Positions 1 through 6,354 of a stretch of 8,179 nucleotides of DNA are shown one piece after another; the first letter of the stretch is position 1; every line of letters begins with the position of its first letter. Below the pieces are notes generated by a model. That model saw nothing but the letters and a program-made list of their open reading frames with translations. It had not been told where the DNA came from and did no database searches. The stretch comes from Desulfobacterales bacterium (lineage in GTDB: Bacteria; Desulfobacterota; Desulfobacteria; Desulfobacterales; JAFDCJ01). The stretch lies in contig JAOZSC010000094.1 of assembly GCA_029939875.1 (NCBI GenBank), positions 1 to 8,179 of the forward strand, written 5' to 3'. Made by a program: the position numbers and the translations under genes.

Positions 1-1
1 A

Positions 2-766
2 GATGACCAACCGGATTGGGGCAAGATCGCCGATGTGCGCATAGCGACGGTCGAGGGTGGGTCTCTGGAAGTGTGGCGCATCGAACGGGATCAACCTTCA
101 CGGGGGATCGTGGTGCTGGCCCACGGCTGGGGACGCAACCGCGATCGGATGGTTTCCCGGGCCCGCTATTTCGGGCAATGGGGATTTACGACCGTTATTC
201 ACAGTGCCCGTGATCATGGAAAATCGAGTCCCCGGCGGTTTATGAATGCCATGCGGTTTGCCGAGGACATCGAGGCTGTGGTAAAATGGGTCGCGGAGCC
301 GGTTATCCTATACGGTCATTCCGCCGGTGCCGGGGGCGCCATTCTGGCGGCCAGCAACAGTGCGGACAAAATCAAGCTGCTTTTGCTGGAATCGTGCTAT
401 GCCGACACCGAAAAAGCCATGCTGAATCTTTACCGCTGGTTTAACCCTTTTTTCGGTAACGTATTCGGCCCGGCGATCATTTTCTGGATGAACCTGTTTT
501 ACCGCCACCAGCTGGACAACATCAGCCCGGCACGGCTGGCATCATCTGTGAGCGTCCCGGTCATGATCATTCACGGTGAAAACGACCGTCGATTTCCACT
601 GGCGTATGCCCGGAAATTGCAAAACAGTTTTGCCCCCGGCCAGTCCGAATTATACGTGGCACCGGGTGTCGGGCACAGTGATTCCAGCAAGACGGCTGGA
701 TACCCGGCGGCGGTAAAAGCGTTTGTGGATCGTCACTGGCCGCCTGACGCCAACAGGGCGGATTGA
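2..766 (+). CDS. Alpha/beta hydrolase (serine hydrolase fold), 5' end outside the window
   Basis: This is a soluble alpha/beta hydrolase, probably an esterase, thioesterase or peptidase-like enzyme; the substrate cannot be told. The frame is open to the left edge and encodes sensible residues (DDQPDWGKIADV) before the first in-window candidate start, a GTG at 35, so the true start is probably upstream. Numbered from that GTG, the fold markers are an HGWG oxyanion-type motif at 30-33, the nucleophile elbow GHSAG with Ser96, the acid Asp184 in HGENDRRFP and the base His214 in GVGHSD, a complete catalytic triad. Residues 133-158 are rich in Phe and Trp and look like a hydrophobic lid. The stop lies 7 bases before rlmD, suggesting one transcript. 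It resembles S33-type or YqkD-like hydrolases; the fold is certain, the substrate class is not. Confidence 0.85.
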   Translation, partial: DDQPDWGKIADVRIATVEGGSLEVWRIERDQPSRGIVVLAHGWGRNRDRMVSRARYFGQWGFTTVIHSARDHGKSSPRRFMNAMRFAEDIEAVVKWVAEPVILYGHSAGAGGAILAASNSADKIKLLLLESCYADTEKAMLNLYRWFNPFFGNVFGPAIIFWMNLFYRHQLDNISPARLASSVSVPVMIIHGENDRRFPLAYARKLQNSFAPGQSELYVAPGVGHSDSSKTAGYPAAVKAFVDRHWPPDANRAD

Positions 767-773
767 AACCACT

Positions 774-2186
774 ATGAAAATAAAAAAAGGCTCCATGCTG
801 GATGTTGACATCACCGGGATTGCCTTCGGGGGCCAGGGCCTGGCAAGGGTGGACGGCATGGCGGTTTTCGTTGACCAGGCCGTGCCGGGGGATCGTGTCA
901 CCATCCGGATTTTTAAAAAGAAAAAAAACTATGCCCAGGCCCGGATCGTCGAGTTGCACACCGCTTCGCCGCTTCGAATTGTACCTCCCTGCGAATACAG
1001 CGGCTTTTGCGGGGGGTGCAAATGGCAGTTTTTAAATTACGACCAGCAGTTGGTGTACAAGCACCAGCACGTGGTGGAGTCCCTGGAACATATCGGCGGA
1101 ATCACCGGTGTTAAGGTTCATGAAACCCTCCGGTCGCCGACTGTTTTCGGATACCGCAACAAGATGGAGTTTTCATGCTCCGACCGGCGCTGGCTGTTGC
1201 CCGCAGAGATGTCAAACCCCGATATTGAGCGTGGATTTGCCCTGGGGCTGCACGTGCCCGGAACGTATTACAAGGTCATTGACACCCGGGCCTGTCTGCT
1301 CCAGCCGGAGATGGGCAATCAACTGCTGCAGGACGTCCGGGAGTTCCTCGGCACCTCGGGGCGGCCGGTTTACGGACTGCACAGCCACGAGGGGTTCTGG
1401 CGGTTTCTGATGCTCCGGCATTCCGTGGCCCGTGACCAGTGGATGGTCAACATTGTCACCTCCGAAGCAGATCGGAAAACCCTCGACCCGCTGGCAGAAC
1501 AACTGATGGCCCGTTATCCCCAGGTGGTGTCGGTCATCAACAATGTCACCTCCCGGCCAGCCAGCGTGGCCATTGGTGAATCCGAGTACACCCTGGCGGG
1601 TGCCGGCGTCATTGTGGATGCCATCGGCGGTTATGAATTTGAAATATCGGCCAATTCATTTTTCCAGACCAATACCCGCGGGGCGGCCGTACTCTATAAA
1701 ACCGTGGCCGACTATGCCGGGCTTTGCGGTTCGGAAACCGTGCTGGACCTTTACAGCGGAACCGGCACCATTCCGATTCTGCTGGCCGGGTCCTGCAAGG
1801 AAGTCATCGGCATCGAGATTGTCGACAGCGCCGTGGCGGATGCCGTCAAAAACTGCCAACGGAACAATGTTTCCAATTGTCGCTTTATCAAAGGGGATCT
1901 TCGGACCTGCCTGGCGCACTTTGCCCCTCGTCCCGATGTGCTGATCATCGATCCGCCCCGGAGCGGGATGCACCCGGACACCGTCAAACAGGTGCTTGAA
2001 CTTGAGGCTGAGCGCATCGTCTACGTTTCCTGCAACCCGGCCACCCTGGCCCGGGATCTGACCCTGATGAGCGATCGCTACTATCCGCTGGAAGTTCAGC
2101 CGGTGGACATGTTTCCCCATACGTACCACATTGAAGCGGTTGTAAAATTGGGCAAAAACCAACAGGAAAGCTCTTCAGGATCATGA
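774..2186 (+). CDS. rlmD: 23S rRNA (uracil-5-)-methyltransferase, RlmD/RumA type
   Basis: This enzyme methylates C5 of a uridine in 23S rRNA (U1939 in E. coli RlmD) using S-adenosylmethionine. The 470-residue protein has an N-terminal TRAM RNA-binding domain (about 5-62), then [4Fe-4S] cluster cysteines Cys73, Cys79 and Cys82 (C-x5-C-x2-C) with the distant fourth Cys174. The Rossmann methyltransferase domain has LDLYSGTGT (324-332) for SAM, DPPRSG (393-398), the catalytic nucleophile Cys420 in YVSCNPATL, and the general-base Glu454 in PHTYHIEAV. E. coli RumA has 433 residues, so the length is normal. An in-frame ATG at 723 would overlap the hydrolase by 44 bases and add 17 residues lacking TRAM character; ATG 774, starting MKIKKGSMLDVDI, is the better choice. 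Its ribosome site is weak, consistent with coupling to the upstream gene. A Bacillus-like dual-specificity RlmCD role cannot be excluded. Confidence 0.95.
   Translation: MKIKKGSMLDVDITGIAFGGQGLARVDGMAVFVDQAVPGDRVTIRIFKKKKNYAQARIVELHTASPLRIVPPCEYSGFCGGCKWQFLNYDQQLVYKHQHVVESLEHIGGITGVKVHETLRSPTVFGYRNKMEFSCSDRRWLLPAEMSNPDIERGFALGLHVPGTYYKVIDTRACLLQPEMGNQLLQDVREFLGTSGRPVYGLHSHEGFWRFLMLRHSVARDQWMVNIVTSEADRKTLDPLAEQLMARYPQVVSVINNVTSRPASVAIGESEYTLAGAGVIVDAIGGYEFEISANSFFQTNTRGAAVLYKTVADYAGLCGSETVLDLYSGTGTIPILLAGSCKEVIGIEIVDSAVADAVKNCQRNNVSNCRFIKGDLRTCLAHFAPRPDVLIIDPPRSGMHPDTVKQVLELEAERIVYVSCNPATLARDLTLMSDRYYPLEVQPVDMFPHTYHIEAVVKLGKNQQESSSGS
2177..2180 (+). promoter_or_regulatory. Ribosome binding site supporting a TTG start at 2191
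   Basis: AGGA lies 10 bases before the TTG at 2191, inside the end of rlmD. The next in-frame ATG encodes residue 38 of the membrane protein and would remove the first membrane segment, so the TTG is preferred. Confidence 0.45.
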
Positions 2187-2190
2187 AAAA

Positions 2191-3684
2191 TTGAAACAGT
2201 CGCACGCAATTCACCCGGTCGGCCCCCTCCTGTTTGGTCTACTCATCACCCAGGTACTTGCCACCATTCAGGTGTACCTGTCCAATCTGAACCTGTACGT
2301 CATGCTGGCAGTTGCTAAAACTGCCGGCTACCTGACGGTACCCAACCAGCAGGTGGCAGGCAGCCTTCAAAAGATCACCACGGCCTTTCTTGGTGGTCTT
2401 TTTTTCACATTCAGCATCGGTGCCGGAATCTGCCTGGCTTCTCTGGCGGCGGCTTGGATCTGGCGACGGGTGTTTGCAAAAAGCATTTTTGTACTTGTTT
2501 TTTTTCTATGCATCTGGGCGGGCTTGCTGATTGCAGTCAACATCTATGGATGGAGTGTATGGCCCAGCCTGTATTTTTTTCTTGTTCCTCCAATCCTTTT
2601 TACCATAATGCTTAAAGGGATGCCGCAGTCCCCTCCTGAATTGAGCCGGACACCACGCTGGATGCACATCATTCCGATTCCACTGCTGGCCCTTCTCTGG
2701 TTTACCCAGTTTGACGGCAGCCTCCTGCTGGATTTACGGGATAATCTTTTATGGTCCAATTTGTTGGGCAATAAATTCGTGAGCTTTTACTACCGCTATA
2801 CCCTGTATCCAGCGCAGGCCTTCAAGGCATTGGATCAAAAAACAATCCGAACCTGTCAACTTGAACATATAGCCAGTCCCGCCCTTTATCAAAACATCAA
2901 CAAAACACTGCTGGACTACGACTACCTGCCGGTCAACGCCGGTATCGGGGTCGACGCAATCATCAGTAACAAAAACACCGAACTTGTATTTAAAAGCCGC
3001 GGGTGTGAATTATTTCAAATCCCGATCAGCCGATTTTTATCAGATCCTGCAACAGCCCTGCATCACTTGTCACGGGCAAGCGACCGTCATAGTGTCTTCC
3101 GCTACTTGACCTTTGTCTCACTGCTGATTGGATTTCCTATTGTAATCTATCTTTTTCTTCATGCGCTTTTATATTACCTGTTTCTTGCTTTTTCAAATCC
3201 CGGAACATCCGCCCTGCTCGCCTCCGTTATGTGCTTCCTGATCGGCTTTGCCACTTTTGCCTTTTTTCAAACGAACAGAATTGATGTCGTCTCGACTCAA
3301 AATGTCGCTGCTGCCCTGGGGTCAACCCGCTGGCAGGTTCGGGTGGCGGCCCTGAAAGCCGCCGGAAAAAACCGCCTGGACATCAGCAGGTACCGTGGAT
3401 ACCCCGCGCTGCTTAAAAGCCCTGTTGTGCCGCAGCGCTATTGGCTCGCAAGGGCGCTCGCAGTCAGCCGCGGTCCGGGGACCTATCGAGACCTGCTGCA
3501 TTTATTAAATGATGCCAACATCAATGTCCGCTGTATGGCAATGTATGCTTTCGGACAGCGTAAGAATCCCCAGGCCATCGGGCCAATTTTAGCTAAACTG
3601 CAAACCTCCGGACACTGGTACAGCCAGCTGTATGCTTACAGGGCTTTACGGTCGCTTGGATGGAAACAACGAAGATCACCCTGA
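2191..3684 (+). CDS. Polytopic membrane protein with C-terminal HEAT-like repeats, function unknown
   Basis: I do not recognise a named family. The 497-residue protein has two parts. The N-terminal part carries hydrophobic segments at about 12-32, 64-90, 97-118, 121-141 and 158-172. A soluble loop (about 175-302, with Tyr/Asp-rich sequence near 240-255) follows, then two more membrane segments at about 304-333 and 338-360. The C-terminal part (about 368-492) is a run of short helical pairs typical of HEAT/PBS-type repeats, for example AALGSTRWQVRVAALKA, LLNDANINVRCMAMYAF and the final YAYRALRSLG. HEAT repeats usually form protein-binding scaffolds, so it may present a partner at the inner face of the membrane. 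It begins 4 bases after rlmD with a TTG, and its last 25 bases contain the start of the CPBP protease gene, suggesting translational coupling and joint function. The gene is intact; the role is inferred only. Confidence 0.75.
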   Translation: MKQSHAIHPVGPLLFGLLITQVLATIQVYLSNLNLYVMLAVAKTAGYLTVPNQQVAGSLQKITTAFLGGLFFTFSIGAGICLASLAAAWIWRRVFAKSIFVLVFFLCIWAGLLIAVNIYGWSVWPSLYFFLVPPILFTIMLKGMPQSPPELSRTPRWMHIIPIPLLALLWFTQFDGSLLLDLRDNLLWSNLLGNKFVSFYYRYTLYPAQAFKALDQKTIRTCQLEHIASPALYQNINKTLLDYDYLPVNAGIGVDAIISNKNTELVFKSRGCELFQIPISRFLSDPATALHHLSRASDRHSVFRYLTFVSLLIGFPIVIYLFLHALLYYLFLAFSNPGTSALLASVMCFLIGFATFAFFQTNRIDVVSTQNVAAALGSTRWQVRVAALKAAGKNRLDISRYRGYPALLKSPVVPQRYWLARALAVSRGPGTYRDLLHLLNDANINVRCMAMYAFGQRKNPQAIGPILAKLQTSGHWYSQLYAYRALRSLGWKQRRSP

Positions 3685-4313
3685 AAACCCTGATGCTGTC
3701 CATCTGTGCCATTGCCGGGCTGGAAATCGTCTGGCCGCAGATTGGAGCCGACCGTATCTTATCACCTTTTGTCGGCCTGGGACTTCTGCGACTGCTGGAA
3801 ATTATGTTGCTGACAGGCATTTGCCTGACCGTTGAAAAAAACGTCGCCGCTATCGGTTTAGCTCCCGTGCAGATGCTCGCGGGGTTCCAAAAAGGCCTGG
3901 CCTGGTCAGCCTGTTTTGCCGCGACGGCCGGAATCCTGGCAGCCGTGCTGTATGTCGCCGGCGCAGATCCCATTGTGTTTATCACCGCTCCTCTGCCGGT
4001 CGCGCAAAGCGAGCAATCCGCCGTCTTTTTTATGGTGGGCGGCGTGATCGGTCCGGTGGCGGAAGAAATCTTTTTCAGGGGTATTCTTTACGGTTTTTTT
4101 CGACGCTGGGGAATCTTTGCGGCCGTCCTGTTAAGTACCCTGCTGTTCGTACTGCCTCACCTGGGTGGCGGCGCTATTCCCCTGACCCAGCTTGTCGGCG
4201 GTATCGTGTTTGGTATCACCTATGAAAAAGAAAAAAGCCTGATCACTCCCATCACCATCCACTGCCTGGGCAATCTTGTTATTTTCAGTCTGCCATTTTT
4301 CATTTTGGATTGA
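3660..4313 (+). CDS. CPBP-family intramembrane glutamic protease (CAAX protease / Abi type)
   Basis: This 217-residue integral membrane protein belongs to the CPBP family, related to eukaryotic Rce1. It shows the three family motifs: EExxxR as E135-E136-IFF-R140, His167 in VLPHLGG, and HxxxN as H201-CLG-N205. Glu135, His167 and His201 are the expected catalytic or water-activating residues, so it is probably active. Hydrophobic segments are near 8-25, 37-56, 80-100, 122-134, 150-168, 176-187 and 198-214. The ATG at 3660 lies inside the preceding HEAT gene and has no clear ribosome site of its own, pointing to translational coupling. Family members cleave membrane peptides or act in bacteriocin self-immunity and maturation. 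No peptide or prenylation-motif substrate is visible here, so the substrate is unknown; the HEAT membrane protein is the obvious candidate partner. Confidence 0.93.
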   Translation: METTKITLKTLMLSICAIAGLEIVWPQIGADRILSPFVGLGLLRLLEIMLLTGICLTVEKNVAAIGLAPVQMLAGFQKGLAWSACFAATAGILAAVLYVAGADPIVFITAPLPVAQSEQSAVFFMVGGVIGPVAEEIFFRGILYGFFRRWGIFAAVLLSTLLFVLPHLGGGAIPLTQLVGGIVFGITYEKEKSLITPITIHCLGNLVIFSLPFFILD

Positions 4314-4354
4314 TACGTTTCGGGGCAAAACATATGGTATCCTTGCTCTTGCTC

Positions 4355-4376
4355 AAGAACTAAGGTTCTTCTTTTT
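4355..4376 (+). terminator. Weak candidate terminator after the CPBP gene
   Basis: AAGAAC (4355-4360) and GTTCTT (4365-4370) form a 6-bp stem with a 4-base loop, followed by CTTTTT. The stem is AU-rich and short, so it may be a poor intrinsic terminator. It is the only candidate between the left gene row and hipB. Confidence 0.3.
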
Positions 4377-4524
4377 ACCCTGGATGAACACTTTCGGTCG
4401 ATTCCGGGATTGAAATTATTCCCAGCGAAGTGATACGGTTTCAGGGGAGGAATAACCTGCCTAACAGTCTTCCATCGTTTACCTCAACACTGCATAAACA
4501 CCATGACAAACAGTATCTAATGGT

Positions 4525-4552
4525 TTGACATTGTTGAAACTATTTTTAAAGT
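4525..4552 (+). promoter_or_regulatory. Possible secondary upstream promoter for hipBA
   Basis: A perfect TTGACA (4525-4530) is followed after 16 bases by TAAAGT (4547-4552), which matches 4 of 6 bases of the -10 consensus. That -10 overlaps operator-like site O1, as the main -10 overlaps O3. The weak -10 makes this uncertain. Confidence 0.3.
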
Positions 4553-4570
4553 ATCAAATATAGAGCATTA
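4547..4570 (-). promoter_or_regulatory. Operator-like site O1 of the hipBA leader
   Basis: This 24-base site, read on the minus strand, matches site O3 at 20 of 24 positions by hand alignment. It carries one good half-site, TAAAGTATCAA on the plus strand, against the consensus TAATGTATCAA; the other arm is degenerate. It is probably a binding site of HipB or another dimeric regulator. Confidence 0.45.
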
Positions 4571-4586
4571 AGCCATTATTATGGCT
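4571..4586. repeat. Perfect 16-base inverted repeat between O1 and O2
   Basis: AGCCAT (4571-4576) and ATGGCT (4581-4586) are separated by TATT. The element directly abuts O1 and is one base from O2. It does not match the operator consensus, so it may bind another protein or form a small hairpin, or be chance. Confidence 0.35.
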
Positions 4587-4587
4587 A

Positions 4588-4611
4588 TAATATTTCAATT
4601 TTGATATATTA
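4588..4611 (+). promoter_or_regulatory. Operator-like site O2 of the hipBA leader
   Basis: This is the best palindrome of the set. TAATATTTCAA (4588-4598) and TTGATATATTA (4601-4611) are separated by TT and pair at 10 of 11 positions, and one more A/T pair extends each side. It lies just upstream of the main -35 box and matches O3 at 17 of 24 positions. This layout is typical of a dimeric Xre-family repressor site. Confidence 0.55.
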
Positions 4612-4627
4612 TTAACTGGAATGGGTC

Positions 4628-4656
4628 TTGACAATAGATTTATTTAATGTTATATA
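4628..4656 (+). promoter_or_regulatory. Main sigma-70-like promoter of hipBA
   Basis: TTGACA (4628-4633) matches the -35 consensus perfectly and lies 17 bases from TATATA (4651-4656); an alternative TATAAT sits at 4653-4658. Transcription would begin near 4663-4665, giving a leader of about 45 bases before the hipB ATG. The -10 is inside operator-like site O3, so a protein bound there would block polymerase. Confidence 0.65.
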
Positions 4657-4668
4657 ATTGATACATTA
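4645..4668 (+). promoter_or_regulatory. Operator-like site O3 covering the hipBA -10 box
   Basis: The outer arms TAATGT (4645-4650) and ACATTA (4663-4668) are perfectly complementary, and the right half TTGATACATTA is the consensus half-site. The site spans the -10 and the likely transcription start. Its centre is 57 bp from O2, and O2 is 41 bp from O1. Confidence 0.55.
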
Positions 4669-4700
4669 TTATTAATAAAAAGATTTAAAGTTGCAATTTA

Positions 4701-4704
4701 GAGG
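4701..4704 (+). promoter_or_regulatory. Ribosome binding site deciding the hipB start
   Basis: GAGG ends 4 bases before the ATG at 4709, a short but usable spacing. The alternatives are a TTG at 4691, which would place this site inside the gene, and an ATG at 4724, which is 19 bases away. Confidence 0.45.
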
Positions 4705-4708
4705 CATT

Positions 4709-5035
4709 ATGAAATTTAGCTCAATGAATAACCAGGCGGTACTCAAGGAAATTGGCATTAGGGCTCGTAGAGAGCGTTTGAATCAGAATTTAACGCAGGA
4801 GACACTGTCACAGGTGGCAGGTGTGTCGCGTCGTGTAGTTCTTGATTTAGAAGGGGGCAAAGGTTGTGGTCTCAGCTCGCTTATCGAAATTCTTCGAGCA
4901 TTGCGAAAACTCGACCAGCTGGATGCATTCCTGCCCGATCCGGGTATTAGCCCGCTTCAACTTGCGAAACTTAGAGGGCATGAACGTCAACGGGCATCCG
5001 GCCGACGAACTAGACGAACTAAAGGCCGGGAGTAA
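4709..5035 (+). CDS. hipB: HipB-type antitoxin / Xre-family transcriptional regulator
   Basis: This 108-residue protein is the expected partner of HipA: it binds the kinase, holds it inactive, and represses its own promoter as a dimer. An Xre/Cro helix-turn-helix occupies about residues 11-66, with LTQETLSQVAGVS (28-40) as the two core helices and RRVVLDLEGGKG after it. The C-terminal tail is strongly basic (HERQRASGRRTRRTKGRE, 91-108) and follows SPLQLAKLRG, a layout I recall from HipB proteins paired with this HipA group; it may touch DNA or HipA. The start at 4709 is preferred over the TTG at 4691, whose extra six residues are not part of the fold. It is followed by hipA after 5 bases. Three operator-like sites upstream are its likely targets, by inference from position. 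Confidence 0.9.
   Translation: MKFSSMNNQAVLKEIGIRARRERLNQNLTQETLSQVAGVSRRVVLDLEGGKGCGLSSLIEILRALRKLDQLDAFLPDPGISPLQLAKLRGHERQRASGRRTRRTKGRE
5028..5032 (+). promoter_or_regulatory. Ribosome binding site of hipA
   Basis: GGGAG lies in the last codons of hipB, 8 bases before the hipA ATG, so hipA translation is probably coupled to hipB. Confidence 0.6.
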
Positions 5036-5040
5036 AATAT

Positions 5041-6330
5041 ATGCCGGTTCATGTTGCCAAAGTTAATCTATGGGGAGATCCGGTAGGCGCTGTGGCCTGG
5101 GATGACGACCGAGGTTTTGCCACGTTTGAGTATGATCCTGCATTCATTCGTAAACAGCTTGAAATCGCACCGCTTACAATGCCGCTAAATTCTGAAATCT
5201 ACTCCTTTCCCGAACTGAATGCCAAAACATTCTACGGATTGCCAGGATTATTAGCCGATTCTTTGCCTGATCGGTATGGAACAAGACTCATCGAAGTGTG
5301 GCTGCAGAGGCAGGGCAGATCACTTAATGACTTTAGCCCCGTCGAAAGGCTTTGCTACATTGGAAGTCGCGGAATGGGTGCACTGGAGTTTGTACCTGCG
5401 TTGTTTACCTCAAAAAAGGCGGCTCGTATTGAAATTTCTGAGCTGGTAGCACTTGCTGGAAAGATCCTATCTGAAAGAAAAGACTTGCTTGTGAATTTAT
5501 CCAATAATGAGTCAATAGCCTTGGACACGATCATTCAAGTGGGAACCTCTGCTGGCGGGGCGAGAGCAAAAGCTGTTATCGCATGGAATCCCACGACTAA
5601 GGATGTCAGATCAGGCCAGGTACAAGCACCGGAAGGATTTGAGTACTGGATCATTAAGTTTGACGGCATAAATGATGACACCCTGGGTGACCCCAAAGGC
5701 TATGGGAAAATAGAGTACGCCTATCATCTCATGGCAAAGACTGCGGGAATCGAGATGACCAAATGCCGGTTGATGAAGGAAAATGGACGCGCGCATTTTA
5801 TGACTCGCAGATTTGACCGGACTAACAATTCAGATAAAATCCATATACAATCGTTTTGTGCCTTAGGCCACTACGATTACAAAATGCCTGGCCAGTATGG
5901 ATATGAAACAGCCATGACCACTTGTCAGGAATTAGGACTGGGGCAACCAGTTCTTCGCCAGCTCTTCAGGAGAATGGTGTTCAACGTTATGGCGCGAAAT
6001 CAGGATGATCATACGCGTAATATAGCCTTTCTCATGGATCGAGATGGAAATTGGCAACTTGCCCCCGCCTTCGATGTAATTTGGAGTTGCAACTCAAAGA
6101 GCAAATGGACGAATCGCCATCAAATGACAATTAACGGGAAGCGCGATGGTTTTGAAAAGTATGATTTCATAGAGGTGGCAAAACAGTTCAGAATTAAGAA
6201 ACCTGTGGACATAATTGCAGATGTAGGTGCGGCAGTTCGCCGTTGGCCCGACTTTGCGAAAGAAGTGGGTGTGAAGCGAAAACGGATCACGGATATCGCA
6301 TTAACTCATAGATTGCAGCTTGTGCCGTAG
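5041..6330 (+). CDS. hipA: HipA-type serine/threonine kinase toxin
   Basis: HipA kinases inhibit growth by phosphorylating a cytosolic target (GltX in E. coli), giving dormancy or persistence; HipB counteracts this. The protein is full length (429 residues). The N-subdomain shows FYGLPGLLADSLPDRYG (64-80) and YIGSRGMGALEF (106-117), both typical. The glycine-rich loop GTSAGGARAK (168-177) contains Ser170, the likely autophosphorylation site. Lys206 in WIIKFDG should bind ATP, RRFDR is at 256-260, the catalytic loop is N320-QDDHTR-N327 with Asp322 as the probable catalytic base, and LAPAFDV places the metal-binding Asp345. All kinase elements are present, so it should be active unless held by HipB. 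The loop has Ala176 where I recall Pro as usual (GGARPK). Since the N-subdomain is fused and intact, this is not a three-part HipBST system. The cellular target cannot be read from the sequence. Confidence 0.95.
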   Translation: MPVHVAKVNLWGDPVGAVAWDDDRGFATFEYDPAFIRKQLEIAPLTMPLNSEIYSFPELNAKTFYGLPGLLADSLPDRYGTRLIEVWLQRQGRSLNDFSPVERLCYIGSRGMGALEFVPALFTSKKAARIEISELVALAGKILSERKDLLVNLSNNESIALDTIIQVGTSAGGARAKAVIAWNPTTKDVRSGQVQAPEGFEYWIIKFDGINDDTLGDPKGYGKIEYAYHLMAKTAGIEMTKCRLMKENGRAHFMTRRFDRTNNSDKIHIQSFCALGHYDYKMPGQYGYETAMTTCQELGLGQPVLRQLFRRMVFNVMARNQDDHTRNIAFLMDRDGNWQLAPAFDVIWSCNSKSKWTNRHQMTINGKRDGFEKYDFIEVAKQFRIKKPVDIIADVGAAVRRWPDFAKEVGVKRKRITDIALTHRLQLVP

Positions 6331-6354
6331 TATTGTGAGTAATCTGAGAATTCT

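Larger units (their letters stand above)
4314..4708. other. Long non-coding spacer with a sharp shift to AT-rich DNA
   Basis: No convincing coding frame is present. The first part (to about 4500) has mixed composition and holds a weak hairpin and an isolated Shine-Dalgarno-like GGGGAGG (4443-4449) with no following ATG, GTG or TTG at a usable distance. From 4541 to 4700 I count about 30 G+C in 160 bases (about 19%). This AT-rich part contains the hipBA promoter and the operator-like sites listed separately. The break in composition suggests that the hipBA module and its leader were acquired separately from the genes to the left. Confidence 0.7.

Noticed and set aside
723..773. Longer rlmD with an ATG start at 723
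   Set aside because: It would overlap the hydrolase by 44 bases and the 17 added residues do not fit the TRAM domain; the ATG at 774 begins right at the domain.
567..959. Minus-strand open frame across the hydrolase/rlmD junction
   Set aside because: It is antisense to two well-supported genes, has no recognisable domain, and is expected by chance in GC-rich coding DNA.
1656..2162. 168-codon minus-strand open frame inside rlmD
   Set aside because: It lies opposite the SAM-binding and catalytic regions of rlmD; its composition is that of an antisense shadow.
4457..4530. Short frame from a CTG after the GGGGAGG motif at 4443-4449
   Set aside because: It gives only about two dozen residues with no recognisable sequence and a rare start codon.
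4518..4541. A fourth operator-like copy upstream of O1
   Set aside because: It matches O3 at only 13 of 24 positions and has no conserved half-site, close to what AT-rich sequence gives by chance.
4541..4700. Replication origin or CRISPR leader in the AT-rich stretch
   Set aside because: There are no DnaA-box series or spacer-repeat units; promoter and operator elements account for the structure better.
5041..6330. Three-component HipBST-like system
   Set aside because: The kinase has its N-subdomain fused, and there is no separate HipS-size gene between hipB and hipA.
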